A stretch of DNA of 39,786 nt from DATLFI01 sp035524895. Lineage in GTDB: Bacteria; Acidobacteriota; Thermoanaerobaculia; Multivoradales; Multivoraceae. The stretch covers positions 1 through 39,786 of the forward strand of contig DATLFI010000354.1 in NCBI GenBank assembly GCA_035524895.1. Direction: 5' to 3'. The translations under genes were made by a program, and so were the position numbers. Of the stretch, positions 1 through 8,166 are shown in pieces (position 1 is the stretch's first letter; the number at the start of each line of letters is the position of its first letter). The notes beneath the pieces are model-generated. The model had not been told where the DNA came from, did no database searches, and was given only the letters and a program-made list of their open reading frames with translations.

Positions 1-18
1 GCCGGCGAAGACGCCGGC
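1..18 (-). terminator. GC-rich hairpin after the ZapB-like gene
   Basis: A perfect 7-bp inverted repeat, GCCGGCG-AAGA-CGCCGGC, sits directly after the stop of the minus-strand gene ending at 20. It could end the pheST transcript, but the window edge hides any following T-tract. The alternative is a spacer hairpin before a further gene in the same operon. Confidence 0.35.
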
Positions 19-19
19 C

Positions 20-274
20 TTATCCGTTCGGTGGGAGCCCGGTGAGCAGCTCCTCCAGACCGCCGGCCAGCCGCTCCACGCGCTGGGCCACTTCCTGCCG
101 CTCGGCCTGCCAAGCGTCGCTGCGCTCCTCGTCTTCGCGCTGGCGGGCGCTCTCGAGCTCCGCGACTCGTTCGCGCAGCTCCTGGTTCTCGGCACGCAGC
201 GCCTGCAGTCGCGCCGACGCGTCGGCGACGGCCCGTTCGAGCCGCGCGACAGCCTCCCATCCTGATTCGCTCAT
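20..274 (-). CDS. small coiled-coil protein, ZapB-like (84 aa)
   Basis: This 84-residue acidic protein is almost entirely heptad-like helix. Residues 8-75 are rich in Leu, Glu, Arg and Ala, with Leu/Val/Ala at regular intervals (for example LERAVADASARL and LRAENQELRERVAEL). It has no signal peptide or membrane segment. Its ATG overlaps the pheT stop as ATGA, so it is probably translationally coupled to pheT. From memory, a short ZapB-like coiled coil followed by zapA commonly sits after pheT in Acidobacteriota and related bacteria, which would make it a Z-ring-associated factor. The sequence itself proves only a coiled coil. The coding frame is part of a much longer open frame antisense to pheT, which I discount because the SD-less upstream part is arginine-rich shadow. 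Confidence 0.7.
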   Translation of the reverse strand: MSESGWEAVARLERAVADASARLQALRAENQELRERVAELESARQREDEERSDAWQAERQEVAQRVERLAGGLEELLTGLPPNG

Positions 275-2310
275 GACGCCCTCTCCTCGGCTCGCCGGCG
301 CAGCGCCTCGGCCAGCGCCTCGTGCTGCCGTTGGACCGCCTCCTGCGTGAGGGACCGGTCGGCGGCAGCGAAATGGAACGACAGAGTGCTGTGGACGCGA
401 CCAGCGTCCACGCCTGGGCCGGCAAAGCGGTCCTTGAGCTCGTAGTCTTTCAGGTCGGGAGCCAGACCGGTCGCCCGCACCGCCAACACCGCGGCCTCGA
501 GCTCGGACCACGTCAGGTCGACCGGATGCGCCACGGTGAGGTCGCTCGAAATGCCCGGGAAGCGCGAAGGAGCGACCACGGGCTCGGGCAGCCCGGCGCC
601 CAGGTCGCCGAGCGCTGTGACCAGCAGCTCGGCGGCAAAGAGCGGGTACGCGAGGTCGTCGTCCTCGACCCGTCCGGCGTGGCCGACTCGCCGCCCGTCG
701 CGGTCGAGCACGACCGCGGCGGCGCCGCGCACCAGCCCCGGTATCTCTCCCGGCTCGAGCGTCCACGTCACCTCCGCCACAGCGCGCAAGTGATCGAGCA
801 CGCCCTGGAGGTCGAAGAAGTCGTGCTCTTGACGCTGCTGCCACAGCGAGGTGGGGCGTCCGCCCAGGACCACCGCGACCGACTCGAGCTCGCCCGCACC
901 AAACAGGCCGCCGATCTCGAACAGGGCGATCTCGGTCGCGCCACGGCGCTGGTTGAAGCGCGCGGTCTCGACCAGATCCGGCAGCAGGGAGCGTCGCAGC
1001 ACCGAGTAGCGATCGGACAGCGGGTTGGCGAGGCGGATGGGACCGCCTGCCACGAGCGGGGCAAAACGGTCGTCGTCCGCCGGAGCGTGGAAAGCGTAGT
1101 GGATGGTCTCGCACAGACCGCAGGCCCACAGCTCCCGCCGCAACAGGCGTCGGCGACGGTGCGCCGGGAGCTCGGGCGCGTCGGCACCGGCGAGCGCCGG
1201 GAGGAGCGCCGGCACGTCGTCGAAGCCGTGGATGCGCATCGCCTCCTCGTAGAGGTCTTCCACGCGCTCGACGTCCCAGACCCGCCACGACGGCGGCGTC
1301 ACCAGCCAGGGCCCCGCGCCGAGCTCGACGGCGAAACCCAGCCCCCGCAGCCAGCGCTCGAGGTCCGCGGGAGCAATCGGGAAGCCGGCGATGGCGTCCA
1401 GACGATCCGTCCGCAGCTCGATCGGTCGCGGCCGCGGCAGCTCGACGGCGACGAGGTCGGAACCGCCCGCCAAGACGCGCCCGCCGCCCAGCTCGGCGAT
1501 CAATCGCGCCGCGCGTTCCGCGGCCCGTGCACAGAGCTGCGGGTCGACGCCGCGCTCGAAACGGTGGCTGGCGTCGGTGTGCAGGCCGAGCTTCTTGGAC
1601 GTGCGACGCACGCCGCGCGGCTCGAAGCACGCGCTTTCCAGCAGCACGGTGGTGGTGGCTTCCGTGACCTCGGTGGCGAGACCCCCCATCACCCCGGCGA
1701 CACCCACGGCGCGCTCGCGGTCGGCGATCACCAGCATGTCGGGCTCCAGAAGCCGCTCCTCCCCGTCGAGCGTGACCAGGGTCTCACCGGGGCGGGCGAG
1801 CCGCACGATCAGGCGCCCCTCGGGCACGCGCTCGAGGTCGTAGGCGTGTTGCGGCTGCCCCAGCTCGTGCAGCACGAAGTTGGTGGCGTCGACGATGTTG
1901 TTGATCGGGCGCACGCCGATCGCCTCTAGCCGGAGCCGCAGCCAGTCGGGGCTCGGCCCCACGGTCACGCCCTCGATCACGCGCACCGCGAAGCGCGGGC
2001 AGAGCTCGGGGCTCTCGATCTCGACGCCGGCCATGCCGAGCGGCCCGAGCTCGAACGGCTCCCCCGGCGCCGGCAGGGTCGCCGGCGGGCGCAGCGGCCG
2101 GTCGTAGAGCACCGCGATCTCGCGCGCGAGCCCGAGGTGGTTCATGCAGTCCGGCCGGTTGGTGGTGATGTCGACTTCGAACACGACCTCGCCGTCGCGC
2201 TGCTCGATCTTGTCGACGGCATGGCCGGCTCCGGTGAGCCGGGCCGCGACCGCCTCGGGGGCGTCGGGCAGGTCGACGTAGTCGGCGAGCCAGGTGAGGG
2301 AGAAGAGCAC
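271..2310 (-). CDS. pheT: phenylalanine--tRNA ligase beta subunit, lacking the EMAP/OB domain
   Basis: Beta chain of the cytoplasmic alpha2-beta2 enzyme that charges tRNA-Phe. Recognisable blocks are TTNRPDCMNHLGLAREIAVL (near 49-68), the B3/B4 editing-region block around INNIVDATNFVLHELGQPQHAYD, HTDASHRFERGVDP, and a C-terminal FDX-ACB (anticodon-binding-like) domain from about residue 585 to 679. At 679 residues it is about 110 shorter than the common 790-800. The deficit is localised: after the first ~36 residues the protein jumps straight to the segment that in E. coli PheT follows the tRNA-binding EMAP/OB (B2) domain. The start is GTG at 2310, one base after the pheS stop, so the two subunits are co-translated. 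The remaining core looks intact, so the missing domain is probably a lineage trait rather than damage. Confidence 0.95.
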   Translation of the reverse strand: MLFSLTWLADYVDLPDAPEAVAARLTGAGHAVDKIEQRDGEVVFEVDITTNRPDCMNHLGLAREIAVLYDRPLRPPATLPAPGEPFELGPLGMAGVEIESPELCPRFAVRVIEGVTVGPSPDWLRLRLEAIGVRPINNIVDATNFVLHELGQPQHAYDLERVPEGRLIVRLARPGETLVTLDGEERLLEPDMLVIADRERAVGVAGVMGGLATEVTEATTTVLLESACFEPRGVRRTSKKLGLHTDASHRFERGVDPQLCARAAERAARLIAELGGGRVLAGGSDLVAVELPRPRPIELRTDRLDAIAGFPIAPADLERWLRGLGFAVELGAGPWLVTPPSWRVWDVERVEDLYEEAMRIHGFDDVPALLPALAGADAPELPAHRRRRLLRRELWACGLCETIHYAFHAPADDDRFAPLVAGGPIRLANPLSDRYSVLRRSLLPDLVETARFNQRRGATEIALFEIGGLFGAGELESVAVVLGGRPTSLWQQRQEHDFFDLQGVLDHLRAVAEVTWTLEPGEIPGLVRGAAAVVLDRDGRRVGHAGRVEDDDLAYPLFAAELLVTALGDLGAGLPEPVVAPSRFPGISSDLTVAHPVDLTWSELEAAVLAVRATGLAPDLKDYELKDRFAGPGVDAGRVHSTLSFHFAAADRSLTQEAVQRQHEALAEALRRRAEERAS

Positions 2311-2311
2311 T

Positions 2312-3355
2312 TCAGCGCCTGACCTGTCGCAGCACGCGCACGTCGTTCTCGAACAAGGTCCTGATGTTCGGGATGCCGTAGCGGTTCATGGCGATGCGAT
2401 CGACACCCATGCCGAAGGCCCAGCCGCTGTAGCGGTCGGGGTCGATGCCGCACTTCTCGAGCACTCGCGGGTCGACCATGCCGGCGCCGAGGATCTCCAT
2501 CCAACCGGTGCCGGAGCAGGTCGCGCAGCCCTTGCCGCGGCACGAGCCGCAGGTGACGTCGACCTCGGCCGAAGGCTCGGTGAACGGGAAGAACGAGGGA
2601 CGCAGCCGGATGTTCACGTCGGGCGCGAAGAGGCGGCGCAGGAACGCCAGCAGGGTGCCCTTGAGGTGAGCGAAACTGATGCCCTCCGCGATCTCCAGGC
2701 CCTCGATCTGGTGGAACATCGGCGAGTGCCGCAGGTCGTTGTCGTGGCGGTAGACGCGCCCCGGGCAGATCACCCGGATCGGTGGCTTGCGCGCGAGCAT
2801 GGTGCGGATCTGCACCGGCGAGGTGTGCGTGCGCAGCAACCGCCCGTCCTCGAGCAGGAAGGTGTCCTGGCTGTCGCGCGCGGGGTGGTCGGGCGGGAAG
2901 TTGAGCGCCTCGAAGTTGTGGAAGTCGTCCTCGATCTCGGGGCCCTCGGCGACGCTGAAGCCGAGCTCGAGGAAGATCTGCTCCATCTCCTCGATCACCC
3001 GCGACACCGGGTGCACCGAGCCGACGCGCGGTCGCCGGCCGGGGAGGGTCACGTCGATCGCGGCGGCTCGTTCGCGGTCGTCGCGCTCCGCGGTCCCGAG
3101 CCGCTGGTCGAGCGCGGTCAGCTCTGCCTCGATCGACTGCTTGAGCTCGTTGAGCACGCGGCCGAACTCGCGGCGATCCCCGGCGGGAAGCTCGCGGAGA
3201 CGCTGCTCCTGGTCGCGGATGAAACCGCGCTTACGGCCCAGCCACTCGACGCGCAGCGCCTCCCAGGCATCGCGGGTGACCACGGCGCCTGCGGCCGCGT
3301 CGAAGCGCTCGCGCGCGCGCTGCAGCTCCTCGACGGGGACGGATACCTGGGTCAC
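2312..3355 (-). CDS. pheS: phenylalanine--tRNA ligase alpha subunit
   Basis: Catalytic class II subunit (347 aa) that activates phenylalanine and transfers it to tRNA-Phe. An N-terminal coiled-coil tRNA-binding arm (about 1-90) precedes the catalytic core. The core contains HPVSRVIEEMEQIF, the motif 2 region RVICPGRVYRHDNDLRHSPMFHQIEGL, and a motif 3-like GWAFGMGVDRIAMNRYGIPN. An insert with four cysteines (C269, C272, C277, C280; CGSC...GCATC) precedes GWMEILGAGMVDP; this zinc-ribbon-like variant occurs in many bacterial PheS proteins. I chose the GTG at 3355 because the longer open frame upstream runs antisense-like through rplT, whereas from this GTG the N-terminus matches known PheS length. 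It lies 28 bp after the rplT stop, in the rpmI-rplT-pheS-pheT operon. Confidence 0.95.
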   Translation of the reverse strand: MTQVSVPVEELQRARERFDAAAGAVVTRDAWEALRVEWLGRKRGFIRDQEQRLRELPAGDRREFGRVLNELKQSIEAELTALDQRLGTAERDDRERAAAIDVTLPGRRPRVGSVHPVSRVIEEMEQIFLELGFSVAEGPEIEDDFHNFEALNFPPDHPARDSQDTFLLEDGRLLRTHTSPVQIRTMLARKPPIRVICPGRVYRHDNDLRHSPMFHQIEGLEIAEGISFAHLKGTLLAFLRRLFAPDVNIRLRPSFFPFTEPSAEVDVTCGSCRGKGCATCSGTGWMEILGAGMVDPRVLEKCGIDPDRYSGWAFGMGVDRIAMNRYGIPNIRTLFENDVRVLRQVRR

Positions 3356-3383
3356 GGCGCGATGGGAAGGCCCCCGGTCACCC

Positions 3384-3749
<366 letters not shown>

Positions 3750-3851
3750 GTAGCAACCCCTCGGAACGGAACGTAGATCGTCGATTCAGTCGCTGCCAGC
3801 GGCCTCCGCACCAAAGCGGCAGGGCCGGAACGACGGCAGCCTGTCGCTCGG

Positions 3852-4046
3852 TCAGGTCGAGATCATCGCGCGGATGTTGCGCACGAACTTGCCGACCACG
3901 AGCGTGGACTTGCGTAGCTGGCGCTTACGCTTCTGCGACTTCTTGGTGAGGATGTGGTTCTTCATCGCGTGGGAGCGCTTCACCTTGCCGGTGGCGGTGA
4001 GCTTGAATCGCTTGACCGCGCCGCGATGCGACTTGAGTTTGGGCAT
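3852..4046 (-). CDS. rpmI: 50S ribosomal protein L35
   Basis: Small basic ribosomal protein of 64 aa, starting MPKLKSHRGAVKRFKLTATG and containing the conserved KVKRSHAMKNHILTKKSQKRKRQLRK stretch, rich in Lys/Arg as expected. The open frame extends further upstream (to an ATG at 4241), but that extension is proline/arginine-rich with no family resemblance, so the ATG at 4046 is the start. It is the first gene after the thrS-rpmI gap, where infC would normally lie. Confidence 0.96.
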   Translation of the reverse strand: MPKLKSHRGAVKRFKLTATGKVKRSHAMKNHILTKKSQKRKRQLRKSTLVVGKFVRNIRAMIST

Positions 4047-4231
4047 AGGGTCTAGGCTCTCGGGAAGTCTTGCGGGAGTCTTTGGGAATGTCTGCTCAGG
4101 TCGGGCGCCACGGCGTGCCCTGTCGCACTCTCGATGGGCACTCTTGATGGCACCCGATGGCCCTGAAGAGGCCCCGAGGACCCGAGGCCGCGGCGGAGGG
4201 CCACCACCCGGTTCGACGCCCGGAGCGGGCG

Positions 4232-4260
4232 ATCCTAGCATCGCGAGTGCCCCCTTTGAA
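4232..4260 (-). promoter_or_regulatory. candidate extended -10 promoter for rpmI-rplT-pheST
   Basis: On the minus strand the sequence reads TGC-TAGGAT (-10 at 4237-4232 with an upstream TG, the extended -10 pattern). A weak -35 (TTCAAA) lies 17 bp further upstream. It sits in the 282-bp gap between thrS and rpmI and would give a leader of about 180 nt. Pattern match only; the -35 is poor. Confidence 0.35.
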
Positions 4261-4264
4261 AGGT

Positions 4265-4285
4265 CCGGCTTCGCCGCAAAGCCGG
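4265..4285 (-). terminator. hairpin downstream of thrS
   Basis: A perfect 7-bp stem, CCGGCTT-TGCGGCG-AAGCCGG on the minus strand, lies about 45 nt after the thrS stop and just before the candidate rpmI promoter. There is no T-tract, so it may be a Rho-assisted terminator, an attenuator or an mRNA-stabilising hairpin. The rest of the 4047-4328 gap shows no gene, and in particular no infC. Confidence 0.3.
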
Positions 4286-4328
4286 CGGTCTCTCTGCACA
4301 GGACCCCTGACCTAGGGCTCTCCCGGAT

Positions 4329-6260
4329 CTAGGGCTCTCCCGAGCGGGCGGCCACTTCTCTCGAACAGCGTTCCACTATGTGGTCGATCGGCATCGCTCC
4401 GAGGTCGCCACCGCTTCGGGTGCGTACGGAGGCGGTGCCCGACTCCTCCTCGCGCGCACCCACCACGAGCATGTACGGGATCTTCTGGAGCTGCGCCTCG
4501 CGGATCTTGTACCCCAGCTTCTCGCCGCGCTCGTCGAGCTCGGCGCGCAACCCAGCCGCCACCAGCCGCTCCGTGAGCTGGCGGCCGTAAGCCAGGAACC
4601 GCTCCGAGACCGGCAGCACGACGACTTGCACCGGCGCCAGCCACAGCGGGAAGGCACCGCCGAGGTGCTCGATCAGGATGCCGAGGAAGCGCTCGAACGA
4701 GCCGAGCATCGCGCGGTGGATCATCACCGGCGTGTGCTCGGCGCCGTCGGCGGCGACGTAGCTGAGACCGAACCGGCTCGGCATCTGGTAGTCGAGCTGG
4801 CAGGTCCCGAGCTGCCAGAGCCGGCCGAGCGCGTCCTTGATCTGGAAGTCGATCTTGGGGCCATAGAAGGCGCCGTCGCCGGCATTGACCTGGTACGCGA
4901 TCCCCTGCCGGTCGAGGGCGGCGCTGAGCGCGGCCTCGGCGCGATCCCAGATCTCGTCACTGCCCAGCCGCTTCTCGGGCCGGGTCGAGAGCTCGATCAG
5001 CACGTCGTCGAAGCCGAAAGTGCGATAGATGTCGAGGATGGTGTGGACGATCTGGATCACCTCCGCCTCGACCTGCTCCTCGGTGCAAAAAACGTGGGCG
5101 TCGTCCTGGCAGAACGAGCGCACGCGCGTCAGGCCGGTGATCACCCCGCTCTTCTCGGCGCGGTGCAGCCGGCCCAGCTCCGAGTAGCGGATCGGCAGGT
5201 CGCGATAGGAGCGCATGCGCGTGCCGTAGACCAGGCAGTGACCTGGACAGTTCATCGGCTTCACGGCCATCTCGCGCTCGTCGATGGAGGTGAAGAACAT
5301 GCCGTCGCGGTAGTTGTCCCAGTGCCCGGACTTCTTCCACAGCTCCAGGTCCAAGATCTGCGGCGCGAGCACTTCGCCGTACCCTGATGCGTTGCGCTCG
5401 CGGATGTATTCGACGAGCTGCTGGTAGACGACCGCGCCCTTGGGGTGAAAGAACGGGCTCCCCGGGGCGTACGGCGAGAAGCTGAAGAGGTCGAGCTCGG
5501 GGCCGAGCTTGCGGTGGTCGCGAGCGCGCGCCAGCTCGGCGGAGCGCCGGTGCTCTTCGAGCTCGGCCTGGCTCGCGAAGGCGGTGCCGTAGATGCGCTG
5601 CAGGCGCTCGCGGCTCTCGTCGCCGCGGAAGTACGAGCCCGAGCTCTCGAGCAGCTCGAGCGCTCCGATCTGCCCGGTGCGCTGTGCGTGTGGCCCGCGG
5701 CACAGGTCGACGAACGGCCCGTGCTTGTAGAGCGTGATGGTCTCGCCCTCCGGGATGTCGCGCAGGCGGTCGACCTTGAGGTCCTCGCCCATCCCGCGGA
5801 AGAGATCTTCTGCTTCCTGACGCGAGACCTCGACCCGCTCGAGAGGCAGGTCCTCGGCCACGATCTCGCGCATCCTCGAGGCTATGCGCTCGAGGTCCTC
5901 GGGGGTGAAGGAGCGCGGGAAGCGGAAGTCGTACTGGAACTTCTCCGAGTGATCCACGCGGCCGACGTCGATCGTAGTCTCGGGCCACAGGCGCATCACC
6001 GCATCGGCCAGGACGTGCTCGGCGGTGTGGCGCAGGAACGGTCCAGCCTCGGGAGACTTGGTGGTGAAGATGCGGAACCGCCCGCCAGAGGAGAGGGGCA
6101 GGCGCAGGTCGACAGGGAGCCCATCGAGCTCGGCGCCCACCGCATCCTTGGCGAGCCGCGGGCCGATGGTCTTTGCCACCTCGAGCGGCGTCGTGCCCGG
6201 CGCCACCTGGCGCTCGCTGCCGTCGGGAAGCTCGAGGGTCAGGGTCTCGGCGGCGCTCAT
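4329..6260 (-). CDS. thrS: threonine--tRNA ligase
   Basis: Class II synthetase of 643 aa that charges tRNA-Thr and hydrolyses mischarged Ser-tRNA-Thr. Domains in order: N-terminal TGS (about 1-66); the N2 editing domain with HTAEH (H78, H82) and the partner motif DLCRGPHA supplying Cys and His; the catalytic core with MNCPGHCLVYG (zinc-ligand Cys), CQDDAHVFC and MIHRAMLGSFERF; and the C-terminal anticodon-binding domain with PVQVVVLPVSE and LDERGEKLGYKIREAQ. All editing and zinc residues I can identify are present, and length matches the 640-aa norm. It is preceded by two tRNA-Val genes on the same strand and may be read from their promoter, since no separate promoter is evident in the 90-bp spacer. 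Confidence 0.97.
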   Translation of the reverse strand: MSAAETLTLELPDGSERQVAPGTTPLEVAKTIGPRLAKDAVGAELDGLPVDLRLPLSSGGRFRIFTTKSPEAGPFLRHTAEHVLADAVMRLWPETTIDVGRVDHSEKFQYDFRFPRSFTPEDLERIASRMREIVAEDLPLERVEVSRQEAEDLFRGMGEDLKVDRLRDIPEGETITLYKHGPFVDLCRGPHAQRTGQIGALELLESSGSYFRGDESRERLQRIYGTAFASQAELEEHRRSAELARARDHRKLGPELDLFSFSPYAPGSPFFHPKGAVVYQQLVEYIRERNASGYGEVLAPQILDLELWKKSGHWDNYRDGMFFTSIDEREMAVKPMNCPGHCLVYGTRMRSYRDLPIRYSELGRLHRAEKSGVITGLTRVRSFCQDDAHVFCTEEQVEAEVIQIVHTILDIYRTFGFDDVLIELSTRPEKRLGSDEIWDRAEAALSAALDRQGIAYQVNAGDGAFYGPKIDFQIKDALGRLWQLGTCQLDYQMPSRFGLSYVAADGAEHTPVMIHRAMLGSFERFLGILIEHLGGAFPLWLAPVQVVVLPVSERFLAYGRQLTERLVAAGLRAELDERGEKLGYKIREAQLQKIPYMLVVGAREEESGTASVRTRSGGDLGAMPIDHIVERCSREVAARSGEP

Positions 6261-6350
6261 GGCGTCGGTGCTTCGGGGGGAGGGAAGGGCGGAGAGCGGC
6301 GCGGCCGCGCCGAGAGTGGATCGGCGGCACCTGCCGCCGAAGCCGGGACC

Positions 6351-6427
6351 TGGTAGGCGCTAGCGGACTCGAACCGCTGACCTCTACCGTGTGAAGGTAG
6401 CGCTCTAACCAGCTGAGCTAAGCGCCT
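6351..6427 (-). tRNA. tRNA-Val (anticodon CAC)
   Basis: A 77-nt cloverleaf on the minus strand. The acceptor stem AGGCGCT pairs perfectly with AGCGCCT, and the D arm reads GCTCAGCTGGTTAGAGC. The anticodon stem is CTACC/GGTAG with loop TTCACAC giving CAC. The T arm has GGTTCGAGTCC, with discriminator A and an encoded CCA. It is very similar to the neighbouring tRNA-Val(GAC). Confidence 0.96.
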
Positions 6428-6513
6428 GTGGTCCCATGGCTGCGACTTCCGAACTGGTGCGACCCGCGCCCGAAGATACATCCGACGATGGCGCCCTGCC
6501 GCCGTCGGGCGAC

Positions 6514-6590
6514 TGGTAGGCCCGAGCGGACTCGAACCGCCGACCTCTACGATGTCAACGTAGCGCTCTAACCAGCTGAGCTACGGGCCT
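6514..6590 (-). tRNA. tRNA-Val (anticodon GAC)
   Basis: A 77-nt cloverleaf on the minus strand. The acceptor stem AGGCCCG pairs with CGGGCCT; the anticodon arm CTACG-TTGACAT-CGTAG gives GAC. It has a standard D arm and TTCGAGT T-loop, and CCA is encoded. It is the first gene after the promoter at 6622-6650, with tRNA-Val(CAC) 86 bp downstream. Confidence 0.96.
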
Positions 6591-6621
6591 GGAGCAGCGG
6601 GCGGCTCCGATCGAAGAAAGG

Positions 6622-6650
6622 AAGCTAGCAACCTCACCAGGACCTGTCAA
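6622..6650 (-). promoter_or_regulatory. strong sigma-70 promoter for the tRNA-Val pair (and thrS)
   Basis: On the minus strand: a perfect -35 TTGACA (6650-6645), a 17-bp spacer, and -10 TAGCTT (6627-6622) preceded by TG-C. The predicted start is about 25 nt before the tRNA-Val(GAC) 5' end. The -35 lies 18 bp after the ilvA stop codon, so ilvA is insulated from the tRNA unit only by this spacing. Confidence 0.8.
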
Positions 6651-6667
6651 CGAGATCGCGACCCCGA

Positions 6668-7897
6668 TCAACGCCGCCGATGCTCCTCGGGCCGCTCGAC
6701 GATCTCCAGGCCGGCAGCCTCGATCTGCGCGACGATCTCGGCGGCGTGCTCGGCGCCGCGGGTCTCGAGGGTGAGCTCGACGTCGACCTCGCCCAGGCTG
6801 ACGCCCTCGAACGCGCGCTCGTGATGCACCTCGAGCACGTTGGCCTCGGCCTCCGCGACCAGGCGCAGCAGGTTGGCGAGCGCGCCGGGGCGATCCTGCA
6901 GCTTGACGTCGAGGCGCACCAGCCGCTGGTCCTTCATCAGGCCGCGCTCGATCACCCGCGCCAGCAGGTTGACGTCGACGTTGCCGCCGCCGAGGACCAT
7001 GCAGACCTTCTTGCCTGCGGCGCGCGGGACGTGGCCGTTGACCAGCGCCGCGAGCGTCGTGGCGGCAGCGCCCTCGGCGACCGTCTTCTCGCGCTCGAGC
7101 AGCAGCAGCATGGCGTTCGCGATCTCCTCCTCGCCCACCGTGACGATGTCGTCGACCAACCGGCACACGATCTCGAGAGTGCGCTCACCGGGTCGCTTCA
7201 CGGCGATGCCGTCTGCGATGGTGGTCGCGGGAGGCACCAGGGTCGGCGTGCCAGACTCGAGGCTGCGGATCATCGACGGCACCGCCACCGTCTGCACGCC
7301 GATCACCTCGACCTGTGGCCGCAATGCCTTGACCGCGGTGGCGATGCCCGAGATCATGCCGCCGCCGCCGATCGCGACGATCACCACGTCGAGATCGGGG
7401 ACCTCGTCGAGGAGCTCCAGCCCGATGGTGCCCTGGCCGGCGATCACCAGATCGTCGTCGAACGGGTGCACGAAGGTGAGGTCGCGCTCGGCCTCGATCT
7501 CGCGCGCGCGCGCGTAGGCTGCGTCGAAGTCGTCGCCATGGAGGATCACCTCGCCACCCATGTCCCGCGTGTTCGCCACTTTGATCAGCGGCGTCCGTTT
7601 GGGCATCACCACGACGCTCGAGATACCGAGCCGGGACGCGTGGAAGGCCACCGCCTGCGCGTGGTTGCCCGCGGAGGCAGTGATGGTGCCGCGCCGCCGC
7701 TCCTCGGGCTGAAGGGTCAACAAACGATTGAGGGCTCCCCTCTCCTTGAAGGAGCCCGTCATCTGCAGGTTCTCGAGCTTGAAGTAGGTCGTGGCCCCGC
7801 AGCGGCGGGAGAAGTGCTCCGAGCGCGCGCACGGCGAGCGGTACACCGCGTCACCGATGCGCGCGCGCGCCGCGCGAACGTCGTCGATGCCGATCAT
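6668..7897 (-). CDS. ilvA: threonine ammonia-lyase with C-terminal ACT domain
   Basis: PLP-dependent fold-type II enzyme (409 aa) converting threonine to 2-oxobutyrate and ammonia, the first step toward isoleucine. The PLP lysine is K51 in TGSFKERGALNRL. The substrate-loop region SAGNHAQAVAFHA and the glycine-rich phosphate loop IGGGGMISG are both present. A single ACT domain (about residues 325-405, starting near RLVRLDVKLQDRPGALANLL) marks the short 400-aa type often called biodegradative-like or IlvA with one ACT domain; biosynthetic IlvA usually has two. The start ATG at 7897 lacks an obvious Shine-Dalgarno. The gene is divergent from the CorC-family gene; the 269-bp space between them shows no certain promoter. 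Confidence 0.92.
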   Translation of the reverse strand: MIGIDDVRAARARIGDAVYRSPCARSEHFSRRCGATTYFKLENLQMTGSFKERGALNRLLTLQPEERRRGTITASAGNHAQAVAFHASRLGISSVVVMPKRTPLIKVANTRDMGGEVILHGDDFDAAYARAREIEAERDLTFVHPFDDDLVIAGQGTIGLELLDEVPDLDVVIVAIGGGGMISGIATAVKALRPQVEVIGVQTVAVPSMIRSLESGTPTLVPPATTIADGIAVKRPGERTLEIVCRLVDDIVTVGEEEIANAMLLLLEREKTVAEGAAATTLAALVNGHVPRAAGKKVCMVLGGGNVDVNLLARVIERGLMKDQRLVRLDVKLQDRPGALANLLRLVAEAEANVLEVHHERAFEGVSLGEVDVELTLETRGAEHAAEIVAQIEAAGLEIVERPEEHRRR

Positions 7898-8166
7898 CGA
7901 ACGCTCATCTCGGACACCGAATCGGATGGCTGCAGGGGTCGGAACGTGCCGCAGTCTCGAGCCACTGGTCCAGGCACGACAGGCAGCCTGGGCTCAGAAG
8001 TATTCGGAAGTGTAGCGTCGGCCGCGGCGCCGCAGCCACGAGCTCGCGCGCCGAGGCAGCTCGTGTTGTAAGCTCTCCCGACGGTGAACAGCGCCGACCC
8101 CCCTAGTCCAGGCTCCCCAGCGACTGCCAGCGCTCCTGCCCACGGGCCCCGAGGCTCTCGGTCGTC

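Noticed and set aside
322..1929. A long plus-strand frame opposite pheT (535 aa)
   Set aside because: It has an Arg/Gln/Asp-rich composition and is exactly opposite a conserved gene. This is typical of antisense frames in GC-rich DNA; the same applies to the other long frames opposite thrS, proS, the TPR gene and lon.
6261..6350. A T-box or other tRNA-sensing leader for thrS
   Set aside because: The spacer between tRNA-Val(CAC) and thrS is too short and lacks the T-box core sequence; no antiterminator fold is evident.
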